Shown here piece after piece: positions 32,808 through 42,281 of a stretch of DNA of 64,000 nt. Under the pieces are notes generated by a model, which saw only the letters and a program-made list of their open reading frames with translations, made no database searches and was not told where the DNA came from. Positions within the stretch are counted from its first letter, which is position 1; each line of letters opens with the position of its first letter. The DNA is from Streptacidiphilus sp041262165. GTDB lineage: Bacteria > Actinomycetota > Actinomycetes > Streptomycetales > Streptomycetaceae. The stretch covers positions 62,001-126,000 of the forward strand of contig NZ_JBGCBY010000011.1 in NCBI RefSeq assembly GCF_041262165.1. Reading direction: 5' to 3'. The position numbers were made by a program, and so were the translations under genes.

Positions 32808-34504
32808 TCGAGCCGTTCAACGTCACAGCGGTCGAGACTCCCGTCACCGTGGGCATTGACTTCGGCACTCTCTCCGGTCGCGCCGTCGTGGTCTCGGTCG
32901 CGGACGGCACCCAGCTCGCCGAGGCCGTGCACGAGTACCGCCACGCCGTCCTGGACCGGACGCTTCCCGACGGGACGACCGAGCTCGCCCCGGACTGGGC
33001 TCTTCAGGTCCCGGACGACTGGCGGGACGTGCTGCGCAACGCCGTCCCCAAGGCCCTCGCTCTGGCCGGGGTCACCCCCGACCAGGTCATCGGGATCGGC
33101 ACCGACTTCACCGCCTGCACCGTGCTCCCCACCACCGCCGAAGGCGTGCCGCTGTGCGAACTGCCCGGTCTCGCCGGCCGGCCGCACGCCTACCCCAAGC
33201 TGTGGCGGCACCACGCCGCCCAGCCCCAGGCCGACCGGATCAACGCCCTCGCCGCCGACCTCGGCGAGCCCTGGCTCGCCCGCTACGGCGGCAAGATCTC
33301 CAGCGAGTGGGAGTACGCCAAGGCGCTCCAACTCCTGGAGGAGGACCCGGAACTGTACGCCGCGGCCGACCGGTGGATCGAGGCTGCCGACTGGATCGTC
33401 TGGGAGCTGACCGGCGCCGAGAGCCGCAACCTGTGCACCGCCGGCTACAAGGGCATCCACCAGGACGGCGCCCGGCCCGGCCGGGAGTACCTGGCCGCAC
33501 TCAACCCCGGCTTCGCCGACTTCACCGCGAAGCTCGACCACCCGCTGTCGCCACTCGGCGCACAGGCGGGCACCCTGACTGCCCGAGCGGCGGCCATGAC
33601 CGGGATCATTGAGGGGACCCCGGTCAGCGTGGGAAATGTCGACGCCCACGTCACCAACGCCGCCGCTCGGGCCCTCGACCCCGGGCACATGCTCGCGATC
33701 ATGGGCACCAGCACCTGTCACATCCTCAACTCCGACGTGCTCGCCGAGGTCCCCGGGATGTGCGGGGTGGTCCGCGACGGGGTCGTCCCCGGGCTGTGGG
33801 GCTACGAGGCCGGACAGAGCGGCGTCGGCGACATCTTCGCCTGGGCCGCCCGCGTCGCCGCGCCCGAGTCCTACGCGGAGGAGGCCCGGACCCGCGGCCT
33901 CTCGCTGCACGAACTGCTCACCGAGAAGGCCGCCGAACAGCCGGTGGGCGGGCACGGCCTGGTCGCCCTCGACTGGCACAGCGGCAACCGCTCCACACTG
34001 GTCGACCACCATCTGTCCGGACTGGTGCTGGGCCTCACCCTGGACACCAGGCCCGAGGAGATCTACCGGGCACTGCTGGAGGCCACCGCCTTCGGTACCC
34101 GGGTCATCGTCGAGGCGTTCGAACAGGGGGGCGTGCCGGTCGGCGAGTTCACCGTGGCCGGCGGACTGCCCAAGAACCGGTTCCTGATGCAGATCTACAG
34201 CGACGTGCTGCGCCGCCCCATCAACGTCATCGGGTCCGAGCAGGGCCCCGCGCTCGGCTCGGCGATCCACGCCGCCGTCGCCGCGGGCGCATACCCCGAC
34301 ATCCGCACCGCCTCCACGGCCATGGGCCGGATCAACCTCGCCGTGCACACCCCGGACCACGACCGTGCGGACGTCTACGACCGACTCTTCGCCGAGTACC
34401 GCGAGCTGCACGACCACTTCGGGCGCGGCGGCAGCGACGCGATGCACCGCCTGCGCGCCCTGCGCGACGCCGCACTCACCGACCGTACGGAGGACGACCA
34501 GTGA
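32795..34504 (+). CDS. araB: L-ribulokinase
   Basis: 569 residues from GTG 32795 with GGAG at 32783-32786, eight bases upstream. FGGY kinase: VTVGIDFGTLSGRAVVVSVA, KLWRHHAAQPQADRINAL, GYKGIHQDG, and C-terminal ATP/adenine box FTVAGGLPKNRFLMQIYSDV. GTDFTACTVLPT and HGLVALDWHSGNRSTL support ribulokinase, which phosphorylates L-ribulose to L-ribulose-5-phosphate. First gene of araBDA. The N-terminal four residues lie in operator B. Confidence 0.95.
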   Translation: MSVNIEPFNVTAVETPVTVGIDFGTLSGRAVVVSVADGTQLAEAVHEYRHAVLDRTLPDGTTELAPDWALQVPDDWRDVLRNAVPKALALAGVTPDQVIGIGTDFTACTVLPTTAEGVPLCELPGLAGRPHAYPKLWRHHAAQPQADRINALAADLGEPWLARYGGKISSEWEYAKALQLLEEDPELYAAADRWIEAADWIVWELTGAESRNLCTAGYKGIHQDGARPGREYLAALNPGFADFTAKLDHPLSPLGAQAGTLTARAAAMTGIIEGTPVSVGNVDAHVTNAAARALDPGHMLAIMGTSTCHILNSDVLAEVPGMCGVVRDGVVPGLWGYEAGQSGVGDIFAWAARVAAPESYAEEARTRGLSLHELLTEKAAEQPVGGHGLVALDWHSGNRSTLVDHHLSGLVLGLTLDTRPEEIYRALLEATAFGTRVIVEAFEQGGVPVGEFTVAGGLPKNRFLMQIYSDVLRRPINVIGSEQGPALGSAIHAAVAAGAYPDIRTASTAMGRINLAVHTPDHDRADVYDRLFAEYRELHDHFGRGGSDAMHRLRALRDAALTDRTEDDQ

Positions 34505-35205
34505 CGACGACCGAGCGGGCCGCGCTCGACCGGCTCAAGGCGGAGGTGTGCGCGCTGCACGCCGAGCTGCTGCGCTGGGGGCTGGTCGCCTGGACCAGCG
34601 GCAACGTCAGCGCCCGGGTCCCCGGCAGCGAGCTGATGGTGATCAAGCCGAGCGGTGTCTCCTACGAGGAGCTGACGCCGGATCTGATGATCGTGTGCGA
34701 CCTCGACGGCAAGGTCCTCGAAGGCGAGCTGTCCCCGTCCAGCGACACCGCCGCCCACGCCTACGTCTACCGGCACCGCGCCGACGTCGGCGGCGTGGTG
34801 CACACCCACTCCCCGTACGCCACCGCCTGGGCGGCGGCGGGGGAGCCGATCCCCTGCGCGATCACCGCGATGGGTGACGAATTCGGTGACGACATACCGA
34901 TCGGACCGTTCGCGCTGATCGGCGACGACTCCATCGGCCAGGGCATCGTCGGCACTCTCGACGGACACCGCTCGCCCGCCGTGCTGATGCGCGGCCACGG
35001 CGTCTTCACCATCGGCGCAAGCGCCAAGGCGGCGGTGAAGGCGGCGGTGATGTGCGAGGACGTGGCCCGCACCGTCCACCTGGCCCGGCAGCTCGGACAG
35101 GTCCAGCGCCTGCAGCAGCAGCACATCGACCAGCTCTACGACCGCTACCAGAACGTCTACGGACAGGCCGCGCCCACCGCCGGCCCCGAAGGAGCCCGAG
35201 CATGA
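34501..35205 (+). CDS. araD: L-ribulose-5-phosphate 4-epimerase
   Basis: 234 residues from GTG 34501, overlapping the araB stop by four bases (GTGA). Class II aldolase fold with zinc ligands in VVHTHSPYATAWA and RGHGVFTIG, plus SGNVSARVPGSELMVIKPSG (phosphate-binding), as in AraD. Converts L-ribulose-5-phosphate to D-xylulose-5-phosphate, feeding the pentose phosphate pathway. Overlaps araA by ATGA. Confidence 0.95.
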   Translation: MTTTERAALDRLKAEVCALHAELLRWGLVAWTSGNVSARVPGSELMVIKPSGVSYEELTPDLMIVCDLDGKVLEGELSPSSDTAAHAYVYRHRADVGGVVHTHSPYATAWAAAGEPIPCAITAMGDEFGDDIPIGPFALIGDDSIGQGIVGTLDGHRSPAVLMRGHGVFTIGASAKAAVKAAVMCEDVARTVHLARQLGQVQRLQQQHIDQLYDRYQNVYGQAAPTAGPEGARA

Positions 35206-36701
35206 CCGCAGTGGAAGCCCGCGAGATCTGGTTCCTCACCGGGAGCCAGGGGCTGTACGGCGAGGACACCCTGCGCCAGGTCGCCGACCAGTCCCGCGAG
35301 ATCGCCGACGCCCTGGGCGACGGACTGCCGCTGCGGCTGGTGTGGAAGCCGGTGCTCACCGATGCGTCCGCGATCCGCCGGATCATGCTGGAGGCCAACA
35401 ACGCGGACGGCTGCGTGGGCGTCATCGCCTGGATGCACACGTTCTCACCGGCCAAGATGTGGATATCGGGCCTCGACACGCTGCGCAAGCCGCTGCTGCA
35501 CCTGCACACCCAGGTCAACCGCGAACTGCCGTGGTCCACGATCGACATGGACTTCATGAACCTGAACCAGGCCGCTCACGGCGACCGGGAGTTCGGTTAC
35601 GTCCAGGCCCGGCTCGGGGTGCCGCGCAAGACCGTCGCCGGCCACGTCAGCGACCCCAGCGTCAGCGCCCGGATCGGCAGTTGGGCCCGCGCCGCGATCG
35701 GCCGCGCCGAGTTGGCGGGCCTGCGCCTGGCCCGCTTCGGCGACAACATGCGGGACGTCGCCGTCACCGAGGGCGACAAGGTCGAGGCCCAGCTGCGCTT
35801 CGGCGTCTCGGTCAACACCTACGGCGTCAACGACCTGGTCGCGCTGGTCGACTCGGCCGCCGACGCAGCCGTGACCGAACTGGTCAAGGAGTACGAGGAC
35901 GTCTACCGCGTCGCCCCCGAACTCCGCGCCGGCGGCGAGCGGCACGAGTCCCTGCGCTACGCCGCCCGCATCGAACTCGGCCTGCGCGGCTTCCTCGCCG
36001 ACGGCGGCTTCGGCGCCTTCACCACCAACTTCGAGGATCTGGGCGGCCTGCGCCAGCTCCCCGGGCTGGCCGTGCAGCGACTGATGGGCGACGGGTACGG
36101 CTTCGGCGGCGAGGGCGACTGGAAGACCTCGGCGCTGCTGCGCACCCTCAAGTCCATGTCCGGCGGCCTGCCCGGCGGCACCTCCTTCATGGAGGACTAC
36201 ACCTACGACCTGACGCCAGGTCAGGAACTGATCCTCGGCGCCCACATGCTCGAGGTCTGCCCCAGCATCGCGGTCCGGACACCCACCGTGGAGATCCACC
36301 CGCTCGGCATCGGCGGCCGGGAGGACCCGGTCCGCCTGGTCTTCGACGCCGCTCCGGGACCGGCCGTGGTGGTGGGCCTCTCCGACCTCGGCGACCGCTT
36401 CCGCCTGGTCGCCAACGAGATCGACACCGTGGCCCCGCCCGAGCCGCTGCCGAAGCTGCCGGTCGCCCGCGCGGTCTGGCGGCCCCGCCCTGACCTGCGC
36501 ACCTCCACCGAGGCATGGCTCACCGCAGGCGGCCCGCACCACACCGTCTACTCCAGCGCCCTCGGCGCCGAGGAGCTCGCCGACTTCGCCGAGATGACCG
36601 GCACCGAGCTCCTGCTCGTCGACGCGGATACCACCATGCGGCAGTTCACCAGGGAGCTCCGCTGGAACCAGGCCTACCACCGCCTCGCCAAGGGGTTCTG
36701 A
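35202..36701 (+). CDS. araA: L-arabinose isomerase
   Basis: 499 residues from ATG 35202, overlapping the araD stop (ATGA). Family motifs: REIWFLTGSQGLYGEDTL, IAWMHTFSPAKMWI, LHTQVNRELPWSTIDMDFMN, GDGYGFGGEGDWKTSAL, GTSFMEDYTYDLTPGQELIL (metal-binding Glu/His) and C-terminal NQAYHRLAKGF. Converts L-arabinose to L-ribulose, the first step of the pathway. Ends the operon; a perfect hairpin follows. Confidence 0.96.
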   Translation: MTAVEAREIWFLTGSQGLYGEDTLRQVADQSREIADALGDGLPLRLVWKPVLTDASAIRRIMLEANNADGCVGVIAWMHTFSPAKMWISGLDTLRKPLLHLHTQVNRELPWSTIDMDFMNLNQAAHGDREFGYVQARLGVPRKTVAGHVSDPSVSARIGSWARAAIGRAELAGLRLARFGDNMRDVAVTEGDKVEAQLRFGVSVNTYGVNDLVALVDSAADAAVTELVKEYEDVYRVAPELRAGGERHESLRYAARIELGLRGFLADGGFGAFTTNFEDLGGLRQLPGLAVQRLMGDGYGFGGEGDWKTSALLRTLKSMSGGLPGGTSFMEDYTYDLTPGQELILGAHMLEVCPSIAVRTPTVEIHPLGIGGREDPVRLVFDAAPGPAVVVGLSDLGDRFRLVANEIDTVAPPEPLPKLPVARAVWRPRPDLRTSTEAWLTAGGPHHTVYSSALGAEELADFAEMTGTELLLVDADTTMRQFTRELRWNQAYHRLAKGF

Positions 36702-36850
36702 CCACCACCTCCCACCCCGCCGCGCCTCCCGCCCCGCCGCACCACCCACCCGCCACCCCCGCTGACGGCCGCCTGGCATTGCACCTGCCCGGCCGTCCCC
36801 TGGAACGTCCTCCGGCCGGCGGCTACCCGCTGACGTCCGTCGAAGGACAG

Positions 36851-36879
36851 GGGGCGCGGGGGACGAGTCCCCGCGCCCC
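36851..36879 (+). terminator. terminator of araBDA
   Basis: Perfect 11-bp stem GGGGCGCGGGG / CCCCGCGCCCC with loop GACGAGT, about 150 bp after araA. Confidence 0.85.
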
Positions 36880-36933
36880 ACCCAGCTCTGTCCCGCCCCG
36901 TCACGGTGTCCAAAACGTGATATGCGCAACCCG

Positions 36934-36963
36934 TTGACGGCCCATTATGTGAGCGTTAACAAT
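36934..36963 (+). promoter_or_regulatory. regulator promoter with operator C
   Basis: TTGACG (36934-36939), 17-bp spacer, TAACAAT (36957-36963), with operator TGTGAGCGTTAACA at 36948-36961 overlapping the -10. Indicates autoregulation of the LacI-type gene. Confidence 0.85.
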
Positions 36964-37048
36964 GCAGTGTCGGAAACGGCGGTGAAATACATGCCGTACC
37001 TTTCAAGACTGTCCGCCGTCCATCTCACCCGCACCGGAACGAGGAGCC

Positions 37049-38089
37049 ATGGGAGCAGGAAGCGCCGTCAGTGGGCGGCAGCCCGTCATGGCGGACGTGG
37101 CACGGCTCGCCGGCGTCTCGCACCAGACCGTGTCCCGGGTGCTCAATGACAATCCGCACGTCAAGGAGGAGACCAGGGACCGGGTGCTGTCCGCGATCCG
37201 AGAGCTGGACTACCGTCCCAACTCGGCCGCACGCACGCTGGTCACCCGCCGGTCGCAGACCCTGGGCGTGGTCAGTTTCGACACCACGCTCTACGGCCCT
37301 GCCTCGATGCTCTACGGGATCGAGCAGGCCGCCCGCAGCGCGGGCTACTTCGTCAGCATCGCGAGCCTGCGCTCGCTCGACGGCCGCTCGGTGCAGGAGG
37401 CGGTGGACCGGCTGCGGGACCAGGCGGTCGAGGGCGTCCTGGTGATCGCGCCGCAGACCTCGGCCGTGGGTGCGCTGGCGCAGGTCAAGAGTGTGGTGCC
37501 GGTGGTGGCGGTGGGCTCCGGGACACAGGCCAGGGTGCCGGGGGCCGCGGTGGACAACGAGGCGGGGGCCAGGGCCGCGACCCAGTACCTGCTGGACCTC
37601 GGCCACCGCACGGTCCACCATGTCGCGGGGCCGACCAGCTGGCTGGACGCGCAGGCGCGGCAGGCGGGTTGGCGGGCGGTGCTGGAGGACGCGGGGGCGC
37701 CCGTGCCCGAGGTCGTGGGCGGAGACTGGAGCGCCAGGTCGGGTTACGAGGCAGGGCTGGGACTGCTGGACAACCCGCAGGTCACCGCCATTTTCTGTGC
37801 GAACGACCATATGGCGTTGGGGGTGTTGCGGGCGCTGAACGAGGCGGGCCGCGCCATTCCCGGTGACATCAGTGTGGTCGGTTTCGACGACATTCCGGAG
37901 GCGTCGTACTTCACGCCGCCACTCACCACCGTGCGCCAGGACTTCGGCGAGCTCGGCCGCCGCGGGCTGGAGCTGCTGGTGGCGCAGCTGGAGGGCGGCC
38001 GCAGCCCCCGCGACCGGGTGCTGGTCGCGCCGGAGCTGGTGCTGCGCGGGAGTACCGCCGCCACGGCGGCGGTACCCGGCGCCAGCTGA
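37049..38089 (+). CDS. LacI-family arabinose regulator
   Basis: 346 residues from ATG 37049, GAGGAG upstream. HTH at residues about 15-40: VMADVARLAGVSHQTVSRVL and DYRPNSAARTLVTRRSQTLG, then periplasmic-binding-like effector domain (VVSFDTTLYGPASMLYGIEQ, ISVVGFDDIPEASYFTPPLT). LacI-type regulators of streptomycete sugar loci bind TGTNAGCGNNAACA palindromes, exactly the ones in this locus. It lies between araBDA and the transporter, with operators in front of araB, itself and the transporter, and is likely the arabinose repressor, relieved by arabinose or ribulose. Confidence 0.93.
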   Translation: MGAGSAVSGRQPVMADVARLAGVSHQTVSRVLNDNPHVKEETRDRVLSAIRELDYRPNSAARTLVTRRSQTLGVVSFDTTLYGPASMLYGIEQAARSAGYFVSIASLRSLDGRSVQEAVDRLRDQAVEGVLVIAPQTSAVGALAQVKSVVPVVAVGSGTQARVPGAAVDNEAGARAATQYLLDLGHRTVHHVAGPTSWLDAQARQAGWRAVLEDAGAPVPEVVGGDWSARSGYEAGLGLLDNPQVTAIFCANDHMALGVLRALNEAGRAIPGDISVVGFDDIPEASYFTPPLTTVRQDFGELGRRGLELLVAQLEGGRSPRDRVLVAPELVLRGSTAATAAVPGAS

Positions 38090-38147
38090 ACAACCCCCAC
38101 AGGACCGTCGGCCGTCCGGCCGGCGCGCATGTTCGCATGCGGCCAAT

Positions 38148-38161
38148 TGTTAGCGCAAACA
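38148..38161 (+). promoter_or_regulatory. operator D upstream of the ABC transporter
   Basis: TGTTAGCGCAAACA, sharing TGTNAGCGNNAACA with operators A-C but differing in positions 4, 9 and 10 (closer to the symmetrical LacI-family consensus). It lies about 75 bp ahead of the binding-protein gene. Confidence 0.75.
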
Positions 38162-38235
38162 TCCACGGTGGCGTCACTTCCCGTTCCCGACGCCCTGCCT
38201 GACGTACCAGGAAACCAACCGAGAGGACCACCACC

Positions 38236-39402
38236 ATGCAGTCCGCGCTCTCTTCCGGTACCACCAGAAGCAAGAAGCTCGGCGTCATCGCCACCGCCCT
38301 GCTGCTCGCACTGGGTGCCGCTGCCTGCAGCAAGACCGGTGCCGCCGGTAGCACCACGTCCGCGGCCCCCGCCTCGGGCGACGCGTCGAGCAGCGCTCCG
38401 GCCGTCACCCTCCAGGGTGACATCACCTTCAACGACGCCAACCTCGCCAAGCTCGACGCGGCGCTCAAGGCGGCCCTCGCGGGCAAGGACCTCTCCAAGA
38501 TCAACGAGGCGATGGTCGTCAACGTCGCCGTCGACTACTGGAACGCGGGCAAGATCGGCTTCAACAAGGGGCTGAGCGACCTCGGCATCAAGGGGACCTT
38601 CCAGGCCCCGGCGAACGGGCGTCTCGACCAGCAGCTGTCGATCATCCAGACGCTGCGCGGCCAGGGCATCACCGGCCTGAGCGTCTCCGCCATCGACCCC
38701 ACCGCGATCAAGGCGCCGATCGCCGCCGCCAACTCGGCCGGCATACCCGTCCTCGCGATCGACTCCCCGCTGCCCGCCGACGACGGTTCCGACCTCTACC
38801 TCGGCACTCTCAACGAGCAGATGGGCGAGAAGGCCGGTGCGGCGATGAAGCAGGCACTGAACAACCAGGGCTCGGTGGTGATCCTCACCGGTTCGCTGAC
38901 CGCGTCCAACTCGCTGGAGCGCATCGCGGGCTTCAAGAAGGCGCTCGAGGGGTCCAACATCAAGATCACTCAGACCCTGAACGACGGGACGGACGCCTCC
39001 AAGGCGCTGTCCAACGCCTCGACTTCGTTCCAGACCGACCCCACCGTCAAGGGCCTGTACGGGGTGTACTCCTACGACGGTCCGGCCGCCGGCCAGGCCG
39101 TCCAGTCGGCGGGCAAGACCGGCTCGATCAAGGTGATCTCCTCCGACAGCGACGCGCAGACGCTCAAGTTCATCCAGAGCGGCGTCATCCAGGCCACCGT
39201 GCTGCAGCAGCCGTACCAGCAGGGCTACACCGGTGCGTACCTGCTCGCGGCCTTCAAGGTGCTGGGCAAGGACGCCACCCTGGCGATCGTCAAGCCCTAC
39301 CTGGAGAGCGACGGCACCACCCTCAGCTCCGGCGTCGGCCTGGTGACCCAGGGCAACATCAGCGACTACCAGTCGATGCTGACGAAGCTCGGCATCGGGT
39401 GA
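38236..39402 (+). CDS. sugar ABC transporter binding lipoprotein
   Basis: 388 residues from ATG 38236. Signal/lipobox LLLALGAAACSKTG (Cys about 31) anchors it outside; Ser/Ala spacer; then RbsB/CUT2-type fold with SIIQTLRGQGITGLSVSAID, PTAIKAPIAAANSAGIPVLA and VLQQPYQQGYTGAYLLAAFK. With the dual ATPase and the single permease type it forms a CUT2 importer; placement in the ara regulon suggests L-arabinose as substrate (inference). Overlaps the ATPase by GTGA. Confidence 0.93.
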   Translation: MQSALSSGTTRSKKLGVIATALLLALGAAACSKTGAAGSTTSAAPASGDASSSAPAVTLQGDITFNDANLAKLDAALKAALAGKDLSKINEAMVVNVAVDYWNAGKIGFNKGLSDLGIKGTFQAPANGRLDQQLSIIQTLRGQGITGLSVSAIDPTAIKAPIAAANSAGIPVLAIDSPLPADDGSDLYLGTLNEQMGEKAGAAMKQALNNQGSVVILTGSLTASNSLERIAGFKKALEGSNIKITQTLNDGTDASKALSNASTSFQTDPTVKGLYGVYSYDGPAAGQAVQSAGKTGSIKVISSDSDAQTLKFIQSGVIQATVLQQPYQQGYTGAYLLAAFKVLGKDATLAIVKPYLESDGTTLSSGVGLVTQGNISDYQSMLTKLGIG

Positions 39403-41000
39403 TCATGAGCGCCACGGAGACGACCTCCCCCGGCGCGGTGGCGGACATCGCCGTGTCGCTGAGCGGAGTGAGCAAGAGCTACGGACCGGTCAAGGTTCTG
39501 GACATTCCGGAACTGGAGTTGAGGCGCGGTCAGATCGTCGGCGTGGTAGGTGAGAACGGTGCCGGGAAGTCCACCCTGATGGGAGTTCTCTCCGGCACCG
39601 TCACCGCCACCACCGGCACCATCCTCATCGACGGCGAGGAACTGCACGGTGGTCGGCCCGACCACGCGCAGGCCCTCGGCGTGAGCCTGGTCGCGCAGGA
39701 GTTCCCGCTGGTGGGACAGCTGAGCGTGGCCGAGAACCTGCTGCTGGGCCGGCACCCCGAGAGCAACGCCGGCCGCCGGTTCGGACACTGGCTGTTCGAC
39801 CGGGCCGGTACCCGCCGGGAGGCGCAGGCGCTGCTCGCGGACGTCGGCGTGGAGCAGGTCGACGTCGACCGTCCGGTGGAGCGCCTGCCGGTGCCCGTCC
39901 GGCAGATGATCGAGATCGCCAAGGCCTGGGGTCACCACCCGCTGGTGCTGATCCTGGACGAGCCGACCTCGTCCCTCGGCCCGGTGGAGGCGGACCGGGT
40001 CCTGGCCCTGGCCCGGCGCCATGCCGAGGCCGGAGGAGCGGTGCTGTTCATCGGACACCGTCTCGACGAGGTGCGGTCGCTGGCCGACCGGGTGATCGTG
40101 CTGCGCGGCGGCCGGCTGGTCGCGGACCTGACGCCGGAGCAGGCCAGCGAGGAGCGGCTGATCCGGGAGATGGTCGGCAGCGAGCTGGCCCGTGCCGACG
40201 TCAGCCCGCCGCCGTCGGTGGAGCAGCAGGTCGTGCTCCGGGTGAGCGGCCTGACGGCGGACGGTCTGGGCCCGGTGGAACTGGAGGTGCGGGCCGGGGA
40301 GATCCTCGGCGTTGCCGGGCTGATGGGCTCGGGGCGCAGCCGCCTGCTGCACACCATCATGGGAGCCCAGCCCCGCACCGGCGGCACGGTCACCTACCAG
40401 GGTGCGGACTTCCACCCGCGCCATCCCGCCGAGGCGGTGGAGGCCGGGGTGGGGCTGGTGCCCGAGGACCGCAAGGAGCAGTCGCTGATCCTGGGCGCAT
40501 CGGTGCGCTGGAACATCACGCTGGCCACGCTGCGCCGGATCAGCCGCCGCGGCGTGCTCACCCCGAAGGCGGACCGGGAGCACGCGGGGCGGCTGGTGAA
40601 GGAGCTGGGGGTGCGGCTGCACACCCCCGAGCAGCCGGTGGGCGACCTGTCCGGCGGCAACCAGCAGAAGGTCGTCTTCGGCCGGTGGCTGGCGACCAAG
40701 CCGGGACTGCTGCTGCTCGACGAGCCGACCCGCGGCGTGGACGTGGGCGCGAAGGCGGAGATCTACGGCCTGATCGACGAGGCCGCGAAGGAGGGTCTCG
40801 CGGTGATCGCGGCCTCCTCGGAGCTGGAGGAGCTGCTGTGGATCTGCCATCGGATCGTGGTGATGGCGCACGGGCGGGTGGTCGCGGACATCCCGAGGGA
40901 GCGGTTCAGCAAGGAGCTGATCATGACCGCCGCAGCCGGGACACAGGTCGGGACACCGAACCGAGCACAGACGGAAACGCCGAAGGAGGCGATCGCATGA
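39399..41000 (+). CDS. CUT2-type dual ABC ATPase
   Basis: 533 residues, GTG 39399 (GTGA overlap) or ATG 39405. First half has Walker A GENGAGKST and Walker B LVLILDEPTSS; its signature is degenerate (LPVPVRQMIEIAKA rather than LSxGQQQ). Second half has signature LSGGNQQKV and Walker B LLLLDEPTRG, but a degenerate Walker A (GLMGSGRSRLL), as in RbsA/AraG. So one of the two sites carries full chemistry only in part, as usual for the family. Coupled to the permease by an ATGA overlap. Confidence 0.94.
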   Translation: MIMSATETTSPGAVADIAVSLSGVSKSYGPVKVLDIPELELRRGQIVGVVGENGAGKSTLMGVLSGTVTATTGTILIDGEELHGGRPDHAQALGVSLVAQEFPLVGQLSVAENLLLGRHPESNAGRRFGHWLFDRAGTRREAQALLADVGVEQVDVDRPVERLPVPVRQMIEIAKAWGHHPLVLILDEPTSSLGPVEADRVLALARRHAEAGGAVLFIGHRLDEVRSLADRVIVLRGGRLVADLTPEQASEERLIREMVGSELARADVSPPPSVEQQVVLRVSGLTADGLGPVELEVRAGEILGVAGLMGSGRSRLLHTIMGAQPRTGGTVTYQGADFHPRHPAEAVEAGVGLVPEDRKEQSLILGASVRWNITLATLRRISRRGVLTPKADREHAGRLVKELGVRLHTPEQPVGDLSGGNQQKVVFGRWLATKPGLLLLDEPTRGVDVGAKAEIYGLIDEAAKEGLAVIAASSELEELLWICHRIVVMAHGRVVADIPRERFSKELIMTAAAGTQVGTPNRAQTETPKEAIA

Positions 41001-42013
41001 CCACCGACACCGTTCCGGCGAAGGCGGAGGAGCAAGAGAGCGGTAGGCAGGGATCCACCCTGCTGCGGCGACTGGTCGAGACGCCCGAGGTAGGCGTGGT
41101 CGTGGCCTGCGTGGTGGTCTTCGTCGCTCTGGCGCTGGACAAGTCGACCTTCGCCAGTGCGGTCAACCTGCAGGGGATGGGTTTCGACCTGGCCCAGTAC
41201 GGGCTGATCGCGATCGGTGAGTCACTGGTGATCCTGACCGGCGGCATCGACCTGTCGGTGGGCGCCCTGCTGGGCACCAGCGTGATCCTGGCGTCCTGGT
41301 TCAACGTCAAGGCCGGACTGCCGGCCGGGGTGGCGATCCTGTTCACGCTGGCGATCACCGGCACCGTGGGCCTGATCCACGGCCTGGCCGTGACCCGGCT
41401 GAAGATGCCGCCCTTCGTGACGACTCTGGTGACCTACACGGTCGCGCAGGGCGTGACGCTGGCCATCACCTCCGGCACGTCGATCCCGGGGATCTCCGGC
41501 TTCTTCGGCGACCTGGGGCAGAGCTACCTCGCCCAGATACCGGTGCCGCTCGTGCTGTTCGCGGTGGTCGCGGTCGGCGCCTGGTTCTTCCTGGAACGGA
41601 CCTACCAGGGCCGTCAGGTGTATGCGGTGGGCGGCAACAGCGAGGCGGCCCGGCTGGCCGGCATCCGGGGCAACCGGCGGGTGGTGGCGATGTACGTCAC
41701 CAGTTCGCTGCTCTCCGGGCTCGGCGGGATCCTGGTGCTCGGCCGGATGGGCGTGGGTTCCGCGAGCGGCGTGGGCGTCGGCTGGGAGCTGTCGGCGATT
41801 GCCGCGGCCGTCATCGGCGGGGTGAGCCTGATGGGCGGGCAGGGACGGATCCTCGGCATCGTCGCGGGCGCGGTGCTGCTGGAGCTCATCAACAACGGAC
41901 TGACCACCCTTCAGATCAACTCCGACTACACCCAGATCGTGCTGGGCGCGGTGCTCGGCATCGCGATCACCGCAGACCGCCTGCGGGCGCGGAGGCTCGC
42001 GCGCCGCAGGTGA
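40997..42013 (+). CDS. CUT2-type sugar ABC permease
   Basis: 338 residues from ATG 40997, ribosome binding site AAGGAGG. About ten membrane helices; family box AAAVIGGVSLMGGQGRILGI (EAA-like), plus GGIDLSVGALLGTSVILASW near residue 80. Passes sugar taken up by the binding lipoprotein. Followed by a very long hairpin and the short inverted-repeat element. Confidence 0.94.
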   Translation: MTTDTVPAKAEEQESGRQGSTLLRRLVETPEVGVVVACVVVFVALALDKSTFASAVNLQGMGFDLAQYGLIAIGESLVILTGGIDLSVGALLGTSVILASWFNVKAGLPAGVAILFTLAITGTVGLIHGLAVTRLKMPPFVTTLVTYTVAQGVTLAITSGTSIPGISGFFGDLGQSYLAQIPVPLVLFAVVAVGAWFFLERTYQGRQVYAVGGNSEAARLAGIRGNRRVVAMYVTSSLLSGLGGILVLGRMGVGSASGVGVGWELSAIAAAVIGGVSLMGGQGRILGIVAGAVLLELINNGLTTLQINSDYTQIVLGAVLGIAITADRLRARRLARRR

Positions 42014-42085
42014 CCCAGGGGGGACGCGTCGCCGGGCAGGGCTCACCGCCCTGACCGCGCCTGCCCGGCGACGACTCCCCCTGGG
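42014..42085 (+). terminator. long terminator hairpin of the transporter operon
   Basis: Arms 42014-42040 and 42060-42085 pair over about 23 bp (CCCAGGGGG and CGTCGCCGGGCAGG matching, small internal mismatch), loop of about 19 nt. Right arm merges into the left arm of the repeat element at 42081. Confidence 0.8.
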
Positions 42086-42165
42086 AGGGTCCTGAAGATC
42101 CAGGCCGGGCTCGCGTCGCCCTGCGCCGCTCCCCGATCCGGCCTGGATCTTCAGCACCCTCCCAG
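42081..42165. repeat. short copy of the inverted-repeat element (85 bp)
   Basis: 28-nt arms CTGGGAGGGTCCTGAAGATC-CAGGCCGG (42081-42108) and its complement (42138-42165) with one mismatch. Compared with the 11127-11342 copy, both arms carry CCAGG where that copy has CTAGG, with the complement changed to match, and about 130 bp of interior are missing. Directly after the transporter terminator. Confidence 0.85.
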
Positions 42166-42281
42166 GCGGCGCGGCGGACGACATCAGCACGACGCACAAC
42201 AGCTGCGCCCCAGCACAGCGCCACAGCACCAGCACCACAGCACCGTGACTGTTCGGGACACAACGTCAGCTGAGAGGTGTC

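Larger units (their letters stand above)
36702..37048. other. araA-regulator intergenic region
   Basis: Holds a strong terminator at 36851-36879, then the regulator's promoter and operator at 36934-36963. The first 140 bp after araA are Pro/Ala-rich in frame but contain no gene I trust. Confidence 0.6.

Noticed and set aside
42081..42165. Reading the short inverted repeat as only a terminator
   Set aside because: A separate strong terminator already lies at 42014-42085, and the arms match the distant 11 kb copy, so it is a member of a repeat family.
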